From Rudaea cellulosilytica DSM 22992 (GTDB lineage: Bacteria > Pseudomonadota > Gammaproteobacteria > Xanthomonadales > Rhodanobacteraceae), in contig NZ_KB899241.1 of the NCBI RefSeq assembly GCF_000378125.1, positions 1,277,652 to 1,341,651 of the forward strand: a stretch of 64,000 bases of DNA. Direction: 5' to 3'. Positions 39,660-48,121 of the stretch are shown one piece after another. The translations under genes were made by a program, and so were the position numbers. The notes under the pieces were generated by a model. That model did no database searches. It was not told the origin of the DNA and saw nothing but the letters and a program-made list of their open reading frames with translations. Position 1 is the first letter of the stretch, and the number at the start of each line of letters is the position of its first letter.

Positions 39660-41174
39660 ATGACCGACAACCGCATCAAGAACATCGTCATCGTCGGTGG
39701 CGGCACGGCCGGCTGGATGGCGGCCGCGGCATTCGCAAAGGTGTTTGCCGGCGCCTATTCGATCCGCCTGATCGAGTCCGAGGAGATCGGTACGGTCGGC
39801 GTCGGCGAGGCGACGGTGCCGCATCTGAAGCTGTACAACCAGACGCTGGAAATCGACGAGACCGAATTCATCAAGCAGACCCAAGGCACGTTCAAGCTCG
39901 GCATCGAATTCGTCGACTGGGCCCGCGTCGGTGACCGATACATCCATGGTTTCGGCCAGATCGGCCATGACCACGGCCTGCTGCCGTTCCATCAGTATTG
40001 GCTCAAGGCACACAAGCAGGGCAAGGCGAGCGGCCTCGACGACTATTCGCTCAACGCCGCGGCTTCGCTGAAAGGCAAGTTCATGGCTTCGGCGCGCGAC
40101 GTTAAAGAACACTCGCCGCTGGCGAATATCGCCTACGCCTATCACTTCGACGCAGGCCTCTATGCGAAATTCCTGCGCAACTACGCCGAGGCGCGCGGCG
40201 TGCGTCGCACCGAGGGCAAGGTCACGCAGGTGATTCAGCGGCCGGAGGATGGTTACGTCGATGCCGTGGTGATGGAGAACGGCGAACGCATCGAAGGCGA
40301 TCTCTTCATCGATTGCTCGGGTTTTCGCGGCCTGCTGATCGAACAGACCTTGAAGGCCGGCTACGAGGATTGGTTGCATTGGCTGCCGTGCGATCGCGCG
40401 GTGGCGATGCCGTGCGAGAACGTCGGTCCGCCGACGCCGTTCGTGCGCTGCACCGCGCGCGAGGCGGGCTGGACCTGGCGCATCCCGCTGCAGCATCGCA
40501 CCGGCAACGGCTATGTCTATGCGAGCCAGTACATCGGTGACGACGAAGCCGCAGCCAATCTGGCGAAATGGATCGACGGATGCGCGCTCGGCAGTCCGCG
40601 CGTACTGCGCTTCACGCCGGGGCAGCGCAAGAAGTGCTGGGACAAGAACGTGGTCGCGATCGGACTCGCGAGCGGGTTCCTCGAGCCGCTCGAATCGACC
40701 AGCATTTTCCTGATCCAGTCCGCGGTCGCGCGCATCATCAACCTGTTTCCCGACCAGGGCTTCAGCGACGTGATCCGCGATCGCTACAACGCGCAGGCGG
40801 CGTTCGAGATCGAGCGCATACGCGATTTCATCATCCTGCATTATTACGCGACCGAGCGCGACGATACGCCGTTCTGGAACTATTGCCGCACGATGTCGGT
40901 GCCGAAAGAGTTGACCGACAACATCCGCCTGTTCCGTGATTCCGGCCGCTTCTATCGTAACGCCGAGGAAATGTTCGCGCAGCCGAGCTGGGTCGAGGTG
41001 ATGGTCGGCCAGCGCATTCTGCCCGAGCGCTGGCATCCGATGGTCGACCAGATGCCGCAGGCGGAGCTCGAGGATCTCGTCGGCGGCGTGAAGAGAGTGA
41101 TTGCCAATTGTGTCGAGGTGATGCCGCCGCACCAGGCCTTCATCGACCGTTACTGCAAGGCGCCGCGGCCTTGA
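39660..41174 (+). CDS. Flavin-dependent halogenase, paralogue 2
   Basis: The protein has 504 residues and is a close paralogue of the halogenase at 34731. It keeps GGGTAGW (13-19), Lys79 (GTFKLGIEF), WTWRIP (271-276) and Glu345 (EPLESTSI). The main difference is a segment at about 100-110 (FGQIGHDHGLLPF here, FGTTIGADFGGQPF there), near the substrate-binding side, which suggests different substrates. Long identical DNA stretches, for example the 38 bp around 40412-40449, point to recent duplication or gene conversion. AAGGG lies just before ATG 39660. Confidence 0.9.
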   Translation: MTDNRIKNIVIVGGGTAGWMAAAAFAKVFAGAYSIRLIESEEIGTVGVGEATVPHLKLYNQTLEIDETEFIKQTQGTFKLGIEFVDWARVGDRYIHGFGQIGHDHGLLPFHQYWLKAHKQGKASGLDDYSLNAAASLKGKFMASARDVKEHSPLANIAYAYHFDAGLYAKFLRNYAEARGVRRTEGKVTQVIQRPEDGYVDAVVMENGERIEGDLFIDCSGFRGLLIEQTLKAGYEDWLHWLPCDRAVAMPCENVGPPTPFVRCTAREAGWTWRIPLQHRTGNGYVYASQYIGDDEAAANLAKWIDGCALGSPRVLRFTPGQRKKCWDKNVVAIGLASGFLEPLESTSIFLIQSAVARIINLFPDQGFSDVIRDRYNAQAAFEIERIRDFIILHYYATERDDTPFWNYCRTMSVPKELTDNIRLFRDSGRFYRNAEEMFAQPSWVEVMVGQRILPERWHPMVDQMPQAELEDLVGGVKRVIANCVEVMPPHQAFIDRYCKAPRP

Positions 41175-41298
41175 GACCGGTTTCTGATGCGGGAACAATC
41201 GCGCCGCCGCAATGTCACAGCTGCATCGCAATTCCCGTCGCGAGGGCGTGGGATGCGCCCGTCGCGTCACTTCCTTCTCCCTAATCGAGTAGCCTTTC

Positions 41299-42834
41299 GT
41301 GAGTCTGAGCAAGCCGTTCCACCGCCTGCGTGTAAACGTTTTCAGCTTCCTCCTCGTGGTCGCCGCGGGAGCGTCGACTCCTCTGTTTGCGAAAGCCCCG
41401 TCTGCGCCTGCGGTCGGCGGCGCGCCGATCACCACGTTCCAGTCGCTGCCGAAAGAGCAGCAGGCGATGCTCGACGAGCTGGAGAAGCGCACGTTCGATT
41501 TCTTCATCGCCAGCGCGAATCCCGAAAACGGCCAGGTGCCCGATCACTGGGCGCCGGGGCACGAGAACGATCCCTCGTTCTTCTCCTCGGTCGCCGCGGT
41601 CGGCTTCGGCCTGACCGCCTACGGCATCGGTGATGAGCGCGGCTGGATCAAGCGCGACGAAGCGGTGAAACGCACGCTCGCGACGCTGCGCTTCTTCGCC
41701 AACGCCAAGCAGAACGAAGAGAAGGACGCGAGCGGCGCGCATGGGTTCTTCTACCACTTTCTCGACATGCACAGCGGCGCGCGGTTCGGGCCGGAGCCGT
41801 GGGTCGAATTGTCGTCGGTAGATACGGCGTGGCTGCTTTACGGCGTGCTGTTCGCGCAGTCGTACTACGACAAAAACACGAAGGACGAGAAGGAGATCCG
41901 CCAGCTCGCCGACCAGATCTACCGCCGCGTCGACTGGAAATGGTTCAGCGACGGCAATCCGCTCGTACAGGGTGGCTGGACGCCCGAGAACGGCTTTGAC
42001 TACAACTATTATCGCGGCTTCAGCGAGGCGATCGGCCTGTACATCCTTGCACTCGGCTCGCCGACCTACGGCCTGGGGCCGGCGACATGGAGGCGCTGGA
42101 CGCAACCCAACGACAAGATCTGGGGTGAATTCCAGGGCCAGACCTATCTCGCTGGCAGCCCCTCGTTCTGGCACCAGTGGGCGCATTCTTGGGTCGATTT
42201 CCGCGGCATCCAGGACGAGTACATGCGCGGCAAGGGCATCGACTATTTCACCAACAGCCAGCGCGCCGCGCTCGCACAACGCGAATACGCGATCCACAAC
42301 CCGCTGCAGTGGAAGGATTACGACGGCAATGTCTGGGGCCTGACCGCGAGCAACGGTCCGCGCGGCCACACGCAGCCGGGCGAGCCCGATCGCTACAAGA
42401 ACGATTCGAAGCCATTCTACGGCTACATCGAGCGCGGCGCGGGCCTTTCGCGCGCGGCGGTCGACGACGGCACGATCGCGCCGACCGCGGCGGCGGCCTC
42501 GATCGCGTTCACGCCGCAGATCGTGGTCCCGGCCATCGCGGAAATGAAACAGCGTTATGGCGATGATCTCTACACGCCATACGGTTTCGTCGATGCGTTC
42601 AATCCGAGCTTCACCTTCACCGACCGTTCGGTGCGCACCGGTCGTGTCGTACCGGACAAGGGCTGGTTCGACAACCTGTATCTGGGCGTCGATCAAGGGC
42701 CGATCCTGCTCATGCTCGAAAACTACCGCAGCGGCTTCGTCTGGAAAACGATGCGCAAGAATCCGTATATTCGCGAGGGCCTGAAGCGCGCCGGATTCAG
42801 CGGGGGTTGGCTCGGTAAGTCCGTCGACAAATAA
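41299..42834 (+). CDS. Secreted GH144-type (PF10091) glycosidase
   Basis: The protein has 511 residues with a signal peptide (about 1-31, ending PLFA). The remainder is one PF10091/GH144 domain: EKRTFDFFIASANPENGQVPDHW (62-84), SSVAAVGFGLTAYGIG, SSVDTAWLLYGVLFAQSYY, DYNYYRGFSEAIGLYILALG, NVWGLTASNGPRGH, and DQGPILLMLENYRSGFVWK near the end. Characterised GH144 enzymes are endo-beta-1,2-glucanases, so a periplasmic or secreted beta-glucanase is likely. It starts at GTG 41299 without a clear Shine-Dalgarno. A LacI-type operator lies inside its signal-peptide codons. Confidence 0.87.
   Translation: MSLSKPFHRLRVNVFSFLLVVAAGASTPLFAKAPSAPAVGGAPITTFQSLPKEQQAMLDELEKRTFDFFIASANPENGQVPDHWAPGHENDPSFFSSVAAVGFGLTAYGIGDERGWIKRDEAVKRTLATLRFFANAKQNEEKDASGAHGFFYHFLDMHSGARFGPEPWVELSSVDTAWLLYGVLFAQSYYDKNTKDEKEIRQLADQIYRRVDWKWFSDGNPLVQGGWTPENGFDYNYYRGFSEAIGLYILALGSPTYGLGPATWRRWTQPNDKIWGEFQGQTYLAGSPSFWHQWAHSWVDFRGIQDEYMRGKGIDYFTNSQRAALAQREYAIHNPLQWKDYDGNVWGLTASNGPRGHTQPGEPDRYKNDSKPFYGYIERGAGLSRAAVDDGTIAPTAAAASIAFTPQIVVPAIAEMKQRYGDDLYTPYGFVDAFNPSFTFTDRSVRTGRVVPDKGWFDNLYLGVDQGPILLMLENYRSGFVWKTMRKNPYIREGLKRAGFSGGWLGKSVDK
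41331..41344. promoter_or_regulatory. LacI-type operator inside the GH144 start region
   Basis: TGTAAACGTTTTCA matches the locus palindrome at 13 of 14 positions. It lies 32 bp after the GTG start, within signal-peptide codons (RVNVFSF), so a bound repressor would act as a roadblock rather than at the promoter. Confidence 0.65.
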
Positions 42835-42877
42835 GCGGGCGGCACGGCGCGCGCCGAAGCCGCCTTCCGGAGGTGTC

Positions 42878-44164
42878 GTGTCGTCAGGTGGGATGATGGG
42901 ATTGGCGCGGATCGCGGCGTGGGCGACCATGTTCGCGCTCTGCGCCTGTGCGCCCGCCTCGAATGAGACGACGCTTAAGTTATGGGCTTTCGGTCCCGAG
43001 GGCGAGGCGGTCGGCAAGCTGCTGACCGAGTTCGAGCGCGCGCATCCGGGCGTGCGCGTTGAAGTGCAGAACATGCCGCTGACGGCGATGCACGAGAAGC
43101 TGCTGACCGCATTCGCGGGCGATGCGCTGCCCGACCTTTGCCAGCTCGGCAACACCTGGATCCCGGAGTTCGCCGTACTAGGCGCACTCGAGCCGTTGCA
43201 GGCCTATGTCGACCAGTCCAGCATCGTGCGCCGTGACGACTATTTCGCCGGCATCTGGGACACCAATGTCGTGAACGGTGCGCTGTATGGCGTGTCGTGG
43301 TATGTCGACACGCGCCTTTTGTTCTACCGCAAAGACCTGCTCGCCGCGGCTGGTTTCGACCACGCGCCGCGTGATTGGGACGAATGGCGGCGTGCAATGG
43401 CGGCGATCAAGAAGAACCAGGGCGCGGACAAGTACGCGATCTTCCTGCCGCTCAATGAGTTCGAGCCGCTGCTCAATCTCGCGATCCAGCAGAATGAACC
43501 CTTGCTGCTCGACGACGGCACGCGCGGCAATTTCGAAAGCGCCGGATTCCGCCGCGCGCTCGATTTCTATGTCGACGCGTTCCGCGAGAACTGGGCGCCG
43601 GCGATGAGCAACACCCAGATCGCCAACGTCTGGGACGAATTCGGCAAGGGCTACTTCGCGTTCTACATCACCGGGCCATGGAATATCGGCGAGTTCAAGC
43701 GGCGTTTGCCCGCCCGGTTGCAGGACAGTTGGAACACCGCACCGCTGCCTGGGGCGAACGGGCCGGGCGGCGGCGCGGCGGGCGGATCGAGCTTCGCGAT
43801 TTTTCGTGCGTCGAAAAACAAACGGCTCGCGTGGGAACTGGTCGAATTCCTTTCGCAGGTGAAGCAACAGCAGCGCTTCTACACGCTGACCGGCGACCTG
43901 CCCGCGCGGCGCAGTGCCTGGGACTTTGCCGAACTGGAGACTGACGAGTTCACCCATGCCTTCCGCGCCCAACTCGAGCTCGTCAAGCCGACGCCGAAGG
44001 TGCCCGAATGGGAGCGCATCGCGACCGAAATGCAGTTCGCCGCAGAGCGCATCGTGCGTGGCGGCGAATCCACGGAAGCGGCGCTGCGTGCGCTCGATGC
44101 AAAGGTCGACGAGGAGATCCTGGCCAAGCGACGCACGCTGCTCGCGCGCGGAGGGCAGCGATGA
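42878..44164 (+). CDS. ABC sugar importer, solute-binding lipoprotein
   Basis: The protein has 428 residues of the bacterial extracellular solute-binding family 1 (MalE-like). A lipobox-like sequence (FALCACAPAS, about 19-28) indicates a lipoprotein. The mature part begins TTLKLWAFGPEGEAVGKLL; also seen are LPDLCQLGNTWIPEFA, YGVSWYVDTRLLFYRKDLL and GKGYFAFYITGPWNIGEF. It should deliver an oligosaccharide to the two permeases encoded next. Start GTG 42878 has GGAGG 4 bp upstream. The last 4 bp overlap the first permease gene (ATGA). Confidence 0.92.
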   Translation: MSSGGMMGLARIAAWATMFALCACAPASNETTLKLWAFGPEGEAVGKLLTEFERAHPGVRVEVQNMPLTAMHEKLLTAFAGDALPDLCQLGNTWIPEFAVLGALEPLQAYVDQSSIVRRDDYFAGIWDTNVVNGALYGVSWYVDTRLLFYRKDLLAAAGFDHAPRDWDEWRRAMAAIKKNQGADKYAIFLPLNEFEPLLNLAIQQNEPLLLDDGTRGNFESAGFRRALDFYVDAFRENWAPAMSNTQIANVWDEFGKGYFAFYITGPWNIGEFKRRLPARLQDSWNTAPLPGANGPGGGAAGGSSFAIFRASKNKRLAWELVEFLSQVKQQQRFYTLTGDLPARRSAWDFAELETDEFTHAFRAQLELVKPTPKVPEWERIATEMQFAAERIVRGGESTEAALRALDAKVDEEILAKRRTLLARGGQR

Positions 44165-45042
44165 GAAGCGAGCGCGCCGCCTGGACCTTCGTCGCACCTG
44201 CGCTCGTCGTGCTCGGCGTGTTCCTTGTCCTGCCGGTCTGCGCCGCGCTGCTGCTGAGCTTCACCGACTTCGACATCTACGCGCTGGCGAATCTCGACAA
44301 CTTGCGCTTCATTGGCCTCGCAAACTATGTCGACGTGCTGCGCACGCCGCTGTTCTGGAAGGTATTGGCCAATACGGTCTGGTTCGTCGTGCTCGCGCTG
44401 CCGCTGTCTCTCGCGCTCTCGCTCGGTGCGGCCTTGCTGCTCAATTCGCCGCTCGCGCGCTTCAAGGGCCTGCATCGCACCGCGCTGTTCGCGCCCGTGG
44501 TGACGACCGTCGTCGCGGTCGCGATCATCTGGCGCTATCTGTTCCACACGCGTTACGGGCTGATCAACTATGCGCTCAGCCATCTCGGCATCGGTCCGAT
44601 CGACTGGCTTGGCGATCCGCACTGGGCGATGCCCGCGCTCGTGCTGTTCGCGGTGTGGAAGAACTTCGGCTACAACATGATCATCCTGCTCGCCGGGCTG
44701 CAGGCGATACCGCAGGATTTGTACGAGGCCGCGCGCATCGACGGCGCCTCGGCCTGGCGGCGCTTCTGGCACATCACCCTGCCGGGCCTGCGCCCCGTGC
44801 TCCTGCTCGTCGCGGTCATCACGATCGCCGGCTACTTCCAATTGTTCGCCGAGCCTTATGTGATGACGCGCGGCGATCCGCTGCAGTCGACCGTGAGCGT
44901 GCTGTACCTGATGTACGAGGAAGGCTTCAAATGGTGGAACCTCGGTCGCGCCTGCGCGATCGCCTTCCTCTTGTTTGCGTTGATCCTCGTCATCACGCGC
45001 GTGCTGTTGCGCTTCGCGCGTGCGAAGGACGAGCGCGCATGA
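44161..45042 (+). CDS. ABC sugar importer permease (MalF/UgpA-like)
   Basis: The protein has 293 residues and six predicted transmembrane helices. The EAA loop that contacts the ATPase is EAARIDGASAWRRFWHITLP (about 190-209). ATG 44161 overlaps the binding-protein stop by 4 bp; similarity starts at this ATG. It partners with the next permease. No gene for the ATP-binding subunit is present in this operon or elsewhere in the window, so a shared MsmX/UgpC-type ATPase is needed. Confidence 0.93.
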   Translation: MRSERAAWTFVAPALVVLGVFLVLPVCAALLLSFTDFDIYALANLDNLRFIGLANYVDVLRTPLFWKVLANTVWFVVLALPLSLALSLGAALLLNSPLARFKGLHRTALFAPVVTTVVAVAIIWRYLFHTRYGLINYALSHLGIGPIDWLGDPHWAMPALVLFAVWKNFGYNMIILLAGLQAIPQDLYEAARIDGASAWRRFWHITLPGLRPVLLLVAVITIAGYFQLFAEPYVMTRGDPLQSTVSVLYLMYEEGFKWWNLGRACAIAFLLFALILVITRVLLRFARAKDERA

Positions 45043-45860
45043 ATTCGCGCATGACGAAATGGATCGTCAACGGCCTGCTGGTCACCGGCAGCGTGGTCAC
45101 TCTGTTGCCACTCGCGTGGATGCTGTCGGCGTCGTTCATGCAGCCGGGCGAGGCGAGCCACGCGCCGCCGCCGCTGCTGCCGGCGCATGCGACACTCGCC
45201 AACTATCGCGAATTGTTTTTGCGCGCCGGCATGGGCCGCTACCTGCTCAACAGCTTCCTGGTCGCGGGCACGATCACGCTCGCCTCGCTTGCGTTCAATC
45301 TCAGTGCGGGCTACGCCTTCGCCAAGCTGCGCTTCGCCGGCCGCGAGCGGCTGTTCCAGCTCGTGCTCGCCGCACTGCTCGTGCCGCTACAGGTGGCGAT
45401 GATGCCGCTGTTCCTGCTGATGAAGTGGCTGCATCTGGTCAACAGCTATGGCGGCGTGATCGTGCCTGCGCTCGCGACCGCGCTCGGCATCTATCTCGTG
45501 CGCCAGTACGTGCGCTCGATTCCCGACGAGCTGATCGAGGCCGCGCGCATCGACGGTGCCGGCGAATGGACGATCTTCCTGCGCATCGTGCTGCCGCTGC
45601 TCAAGCCGATGAGCGTGACGCTCGCCGTGCTGACGTTCCTCGCGAGCTGGAACGATTTCATGTGGCCGCTGATTGTGCTCAGCGATCAGGCCTGGCAGAC
45701 CGCGCCGGTCGCGCTCGCCGGCCTTTCGCGCGAGCACGTGCAGGACAACGAACTGATGATGGCCGGTTCGGTCGTGACGATCCTGCCCGTGCTGCTGCTG
45801 TTCCTTTTGTTGCAGCGCCAGTATCTGCAAGGACTGTTACTTGGGAGCGTGAAGGGATGA
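45039..45860 (+). CDS. ABC sugar importer permease (MalG/UgpE-like)
   Basis: The protein has 273 residues and six predicted transmembrane helices. The EAA loop is EAARIDGAGEWTIFLRIVLP (about 168-187). Other landmarks are SAGYAFAKLRFAGRE, LVPLQVAMMPLFLLMKWL and FLASWNDFMWPLIVL. It overlaps its neighbours by 4 bp on each side, completing the second half of the transmembrane channel. Confidence 0.93.
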   Translation: MNSRMTKWIVNGLLVTGSVVTLLPLAWMLSASFMQPGEASHAPPPLLPAHATLANYRELFLRAGMGRYLLNSFLVAGTITLASLAFNLSAGYAFAKLRFAGRERLFQLVLAALLVPLQVAMMPLFLLMKWLHLVNSYGGVIVPALATALGIYLVRQYVRSIPDELIEAARIDGAGEWTIFLRIVLPLLKPMSVTLAVLTFLASWNDFMWPLIVLSDQAWQTAPVALAGLSREHVQDNELMMAGSVVTILPVLLLFLLLQRQYLQGLLLGSVKG

Positions 45861-46990
45861 AGTTTTTCCGCGGGGTGCTGCTGGCGTTGACGGCACTTGC
45901 TTCATACGCGCATGCCGAAACCAAGCCGGCAACCGAAATCGGCACGCTTGCCGGCGCGGCGTATCGCATCGATGTTCCGCCCGACTGGAATCGACGCGTA
46001 GTCGTGTTTTTTCACGGCACTTCGGAAACTCCGTTGCTGTATACGGCGGGCGAGCCGCTCTCGCCGATGTTCCGCCACATCCTGCAGCGCAAGTACGCGG
46101 TGATCCAATCCGGCTATTCGGCGGGCGGCTGGGCACTGGAGGAGGCCGAGAAGGACACCGAGCGCCTGCGCGGGCATTTCGCCGCGAGCCAAGGCAAGCC
46201 GGACCAGTTTCTCGTCATGGGCATGTCGATGGGCGGCGCGCTCGTGGCGATGACGATCGAGCGGCACGCCGACATCTATGCCGGCGCACTCTCGCTGTGC
46301 GGCGTGCTCGAACCGAGCGATGCCTTGTTTCAGCGCGATTTCGCGCTCGCCGCGGCGTTCGACTATTACTTCCCCGGCGTGCTGCCGGCGTTCGTGCCGG
46401 TGCCGGCGGACTATGTCGCCGACAAGCGGATGGTCGCGAAGATCACCGCCGCGCTCGCTTCGAAACCCGCGGCGGTGCAGGCGCTGTTGCGCTGGTACGG
46501 TACGGCAGATGCGAAGTCGCTGCCCGACGTGGTCGCCGATACGCTGACCGACTTCCGCGATCTGCAGCGTCGCGCCGGTGGCAACCCGCTCGGCAATGCC
46601 GACCTGATCTACGTGAACTCGGGTGACGATGCCGCGCTCAACGCCGGCGTGCGCCGCTATCGCGCGGATGCGCAGGCGGCGGCGTGGCTGGCGCGCTGGT
46701 ACACGCCGAGCGGCAAGCTCACGCGCCCATTGCTCGCCGTGCACGACATCGGCGATCCGCTCGTGCCCGCCGCCGGCGCATTTACCTATGCATTGACCGT
46801 GCAGCGCGCCGGCCATGCCGACAATTTCGTCCAGCAATACGTCGCCCGCGAAGGCCATTGCGTGTTCACGCCGGATGAGGTCGCACGCGCATTCGATCAA
46901 CTCGTCGACTGGGTCGATGCAGGCAAGCGGCCTGCACCGGGCGCCGTACCGGACCATCCTCGCATGCAAGCAAAAGAGACGACACGATGA
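45857..46990 (+). CDS. Exported alpha/beta hydrolase 1
   Basis: The protein has 377 residues with a signal peptide (about 1-20, ending AHA-ET). The fold is alpha/beta hydrolase: oxyanion-hole HG (53-54), nucleophile elbow GMSMG with Ser124, acid Asp in HDIGDPLVP and base His in AREGHCVF. It resembles poly-3-hydroxybutyrate-depolymerase/esterase-like proteins rather than any clear peptidase. Coupled by a 4-bp overlap to the sugar importer and to a paralogue downstream, it may remove ester groups from the imported glycan; that role is inferred from context only. Confidence 0.85.
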   Translation: MKFFRGVLLALTALASYAHAETKPATEIGTLAGAAYRIDVPPDWNRRVVVFFHGTSETPLLYTAGEPLSPMFRHILQRKYAVIQSGYSAGGWALEEAEKDTERLRGHFAASQGKPDQFLVMGMSMGGALVAMTIERHADIYAGALSLCGVLEPSDALFQRDFALAAAFDYYFPGVLPAFVPVPADYVADKRMVAKITAALASKPAAVQALLRWYGTADAKSLPDVVADTLTDFRDLQRRAGGNPLGNADLIYVNSGDDAALNAGVRRYRADAQAAAWLARWYTPSGKLTRPLLAVHDIGDPLVPAAGAFTYALTVQRAGHADNFVQQYVAREGHCVFTPDEVARAFDQLVDWVDAGKRPAPGAVPDHPRMQAKETTR

Positions 46991-48114
46991 GAAAAAGTGG
47001 AATTTTGCGCATCGTCGTCGTCGTGGCATGCCTCGCTTCGCAGGCGGCAGGCTGCGTCGACATGGCGCGCAAGGCAGCCGTGTTGCCGGTCAACATGACG
47101 GGTACGCGCGACGGCGCGGCGTATCGCATCGACATTCCTGCCAATTGGAACCACGAATTGATCGTCTACTACCATGGCTACCGGCATGAACCCGCCGCAT
47201 ATGCCAAGGGCAAGCGTATCTGGCCAGCGCTCGACGGACTCCTTGCCAAGGGTTATGCACTGATTCAGTCCGGCTATTCGCGCGGCGGCTGGGCGATCGA
47301 GCAGGCCTACGCAGAGACGGAAGCCCTGCGCCGCGAATTCGTCGCGACCTACGGCAAACCTGCGCGCACCTGGGTGATGGGCGAGTCTATGGGCGGCGCG
47401 CTGACCGCGTTCACGATCGAAACGCGACCGGAGACCTACAGCGGCGCGCTGGCGCTGTGCGGCGCGATCGAGCCGTCGAACCGCATTCTCGACAAGGCGT
47501 TCGCGATGCGCGCCGCATTCGACTATTACTTTCCCGACCTGCTCGGGCCGCTCGTGCCGGTACCGGACCCGCTGCCGGACTATGCCGACATGAAGAAGCG
47601 CATCGCCGATGCGCTCGCAGCCAAGCCTGCCGCGCGCGACGCCCTGCTGCGCCTGTATGGCGCGGCATCGGAGAAAAGTTTTCCGGACATACTCGCGTTC
47701 GTCACCCAGATCCTCGGTGAGTTGCAACGACGCACTCACGGCAATCCGTTCGGCAACGCCGATCTGATCTACTCGGGGTCGGGCGACGACTTCGCGCTCA
47801 ACGACGGCGTCAAGCGCTATCGCGCCGATGCGCCGGCGGCCGCGTACGTCGCACGCTGGTACACGCCAAGCGGCAAGCTGTTCAGACCCTTGCTCGCATT
47901 GCACGATACCGGCGATCCGCTCGTGCCCGCGGCGGGTGCCTTCGAATACGCGCTGACCGCGGAACGTGCCGGCCACGGCAAAAACTTCGTGCAGCAATAC
48001 ATCAATCGCGAAGGCCACTGCGTATTCGAGCCCGATGAAATCGCGCGCGCGTTCGGCGAACTCGTCGACTGGGTCGACACGGGCAAGCGGCCGCTGTCGG
48101 GCAGGCTGCCGTGA
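46987..48114 (+). CDS. Exported alpha/beta hydrolase 2 (paralogue)
   Basis: The protein has 375 residues and is a tandem paralogue of hydrolase 1, with the same order of motifs: YYHGYRHE (oxyanion hole), GESMGG (nucleophile Ser), HDTGDPLVP (acid) and NREGHCVF (base). The N-terminus (KSGILRIVVVVACLASQAAGC) ends in a possible lipobox AAGC, so it may be a lipoprotein, unlike paralogue 1. Shared segments such as RWYTPSGKL, AGAFxYALT and NFVQQYxxREGHCVF indicate duplication. It ends the five-gene coupled operon and converges on the GH1 gene 7 bp away. Confidence 0.85.
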   Translation: MRKSGILRIVVVVACLASQAAGCVDMARKAAVLPVNMTGTRDGAAYRIDIPANWNHELIVYYHGYRHEPAAYAKGKRIWPALDGLLAKGYALIQSGYSRGGWAIEQAYAETEALRREFVATYGKPARTWVMGESMGGALTAFTIETRPETYSGALALCGAIEPSNRILDKAFAMRAAFDYYFPDLLGPLVPVPDPLPDYADMKKRIADALAAKPAARDALLRLYGAASEKSFPDILAFVTQILGELQRRTHGNPFGNADLIYSGSGDDFALNDGVKRYRADAPAAAYVARWYTPSGKLFRPLLALHDTGDPLVPAAGAFEYALTAERAGHGKNFVQQYINREGHCVFEPDEIARAFGELVDWVDTGKRPLSGRLP

Positions 48115-48121
48115 TCCGGCA

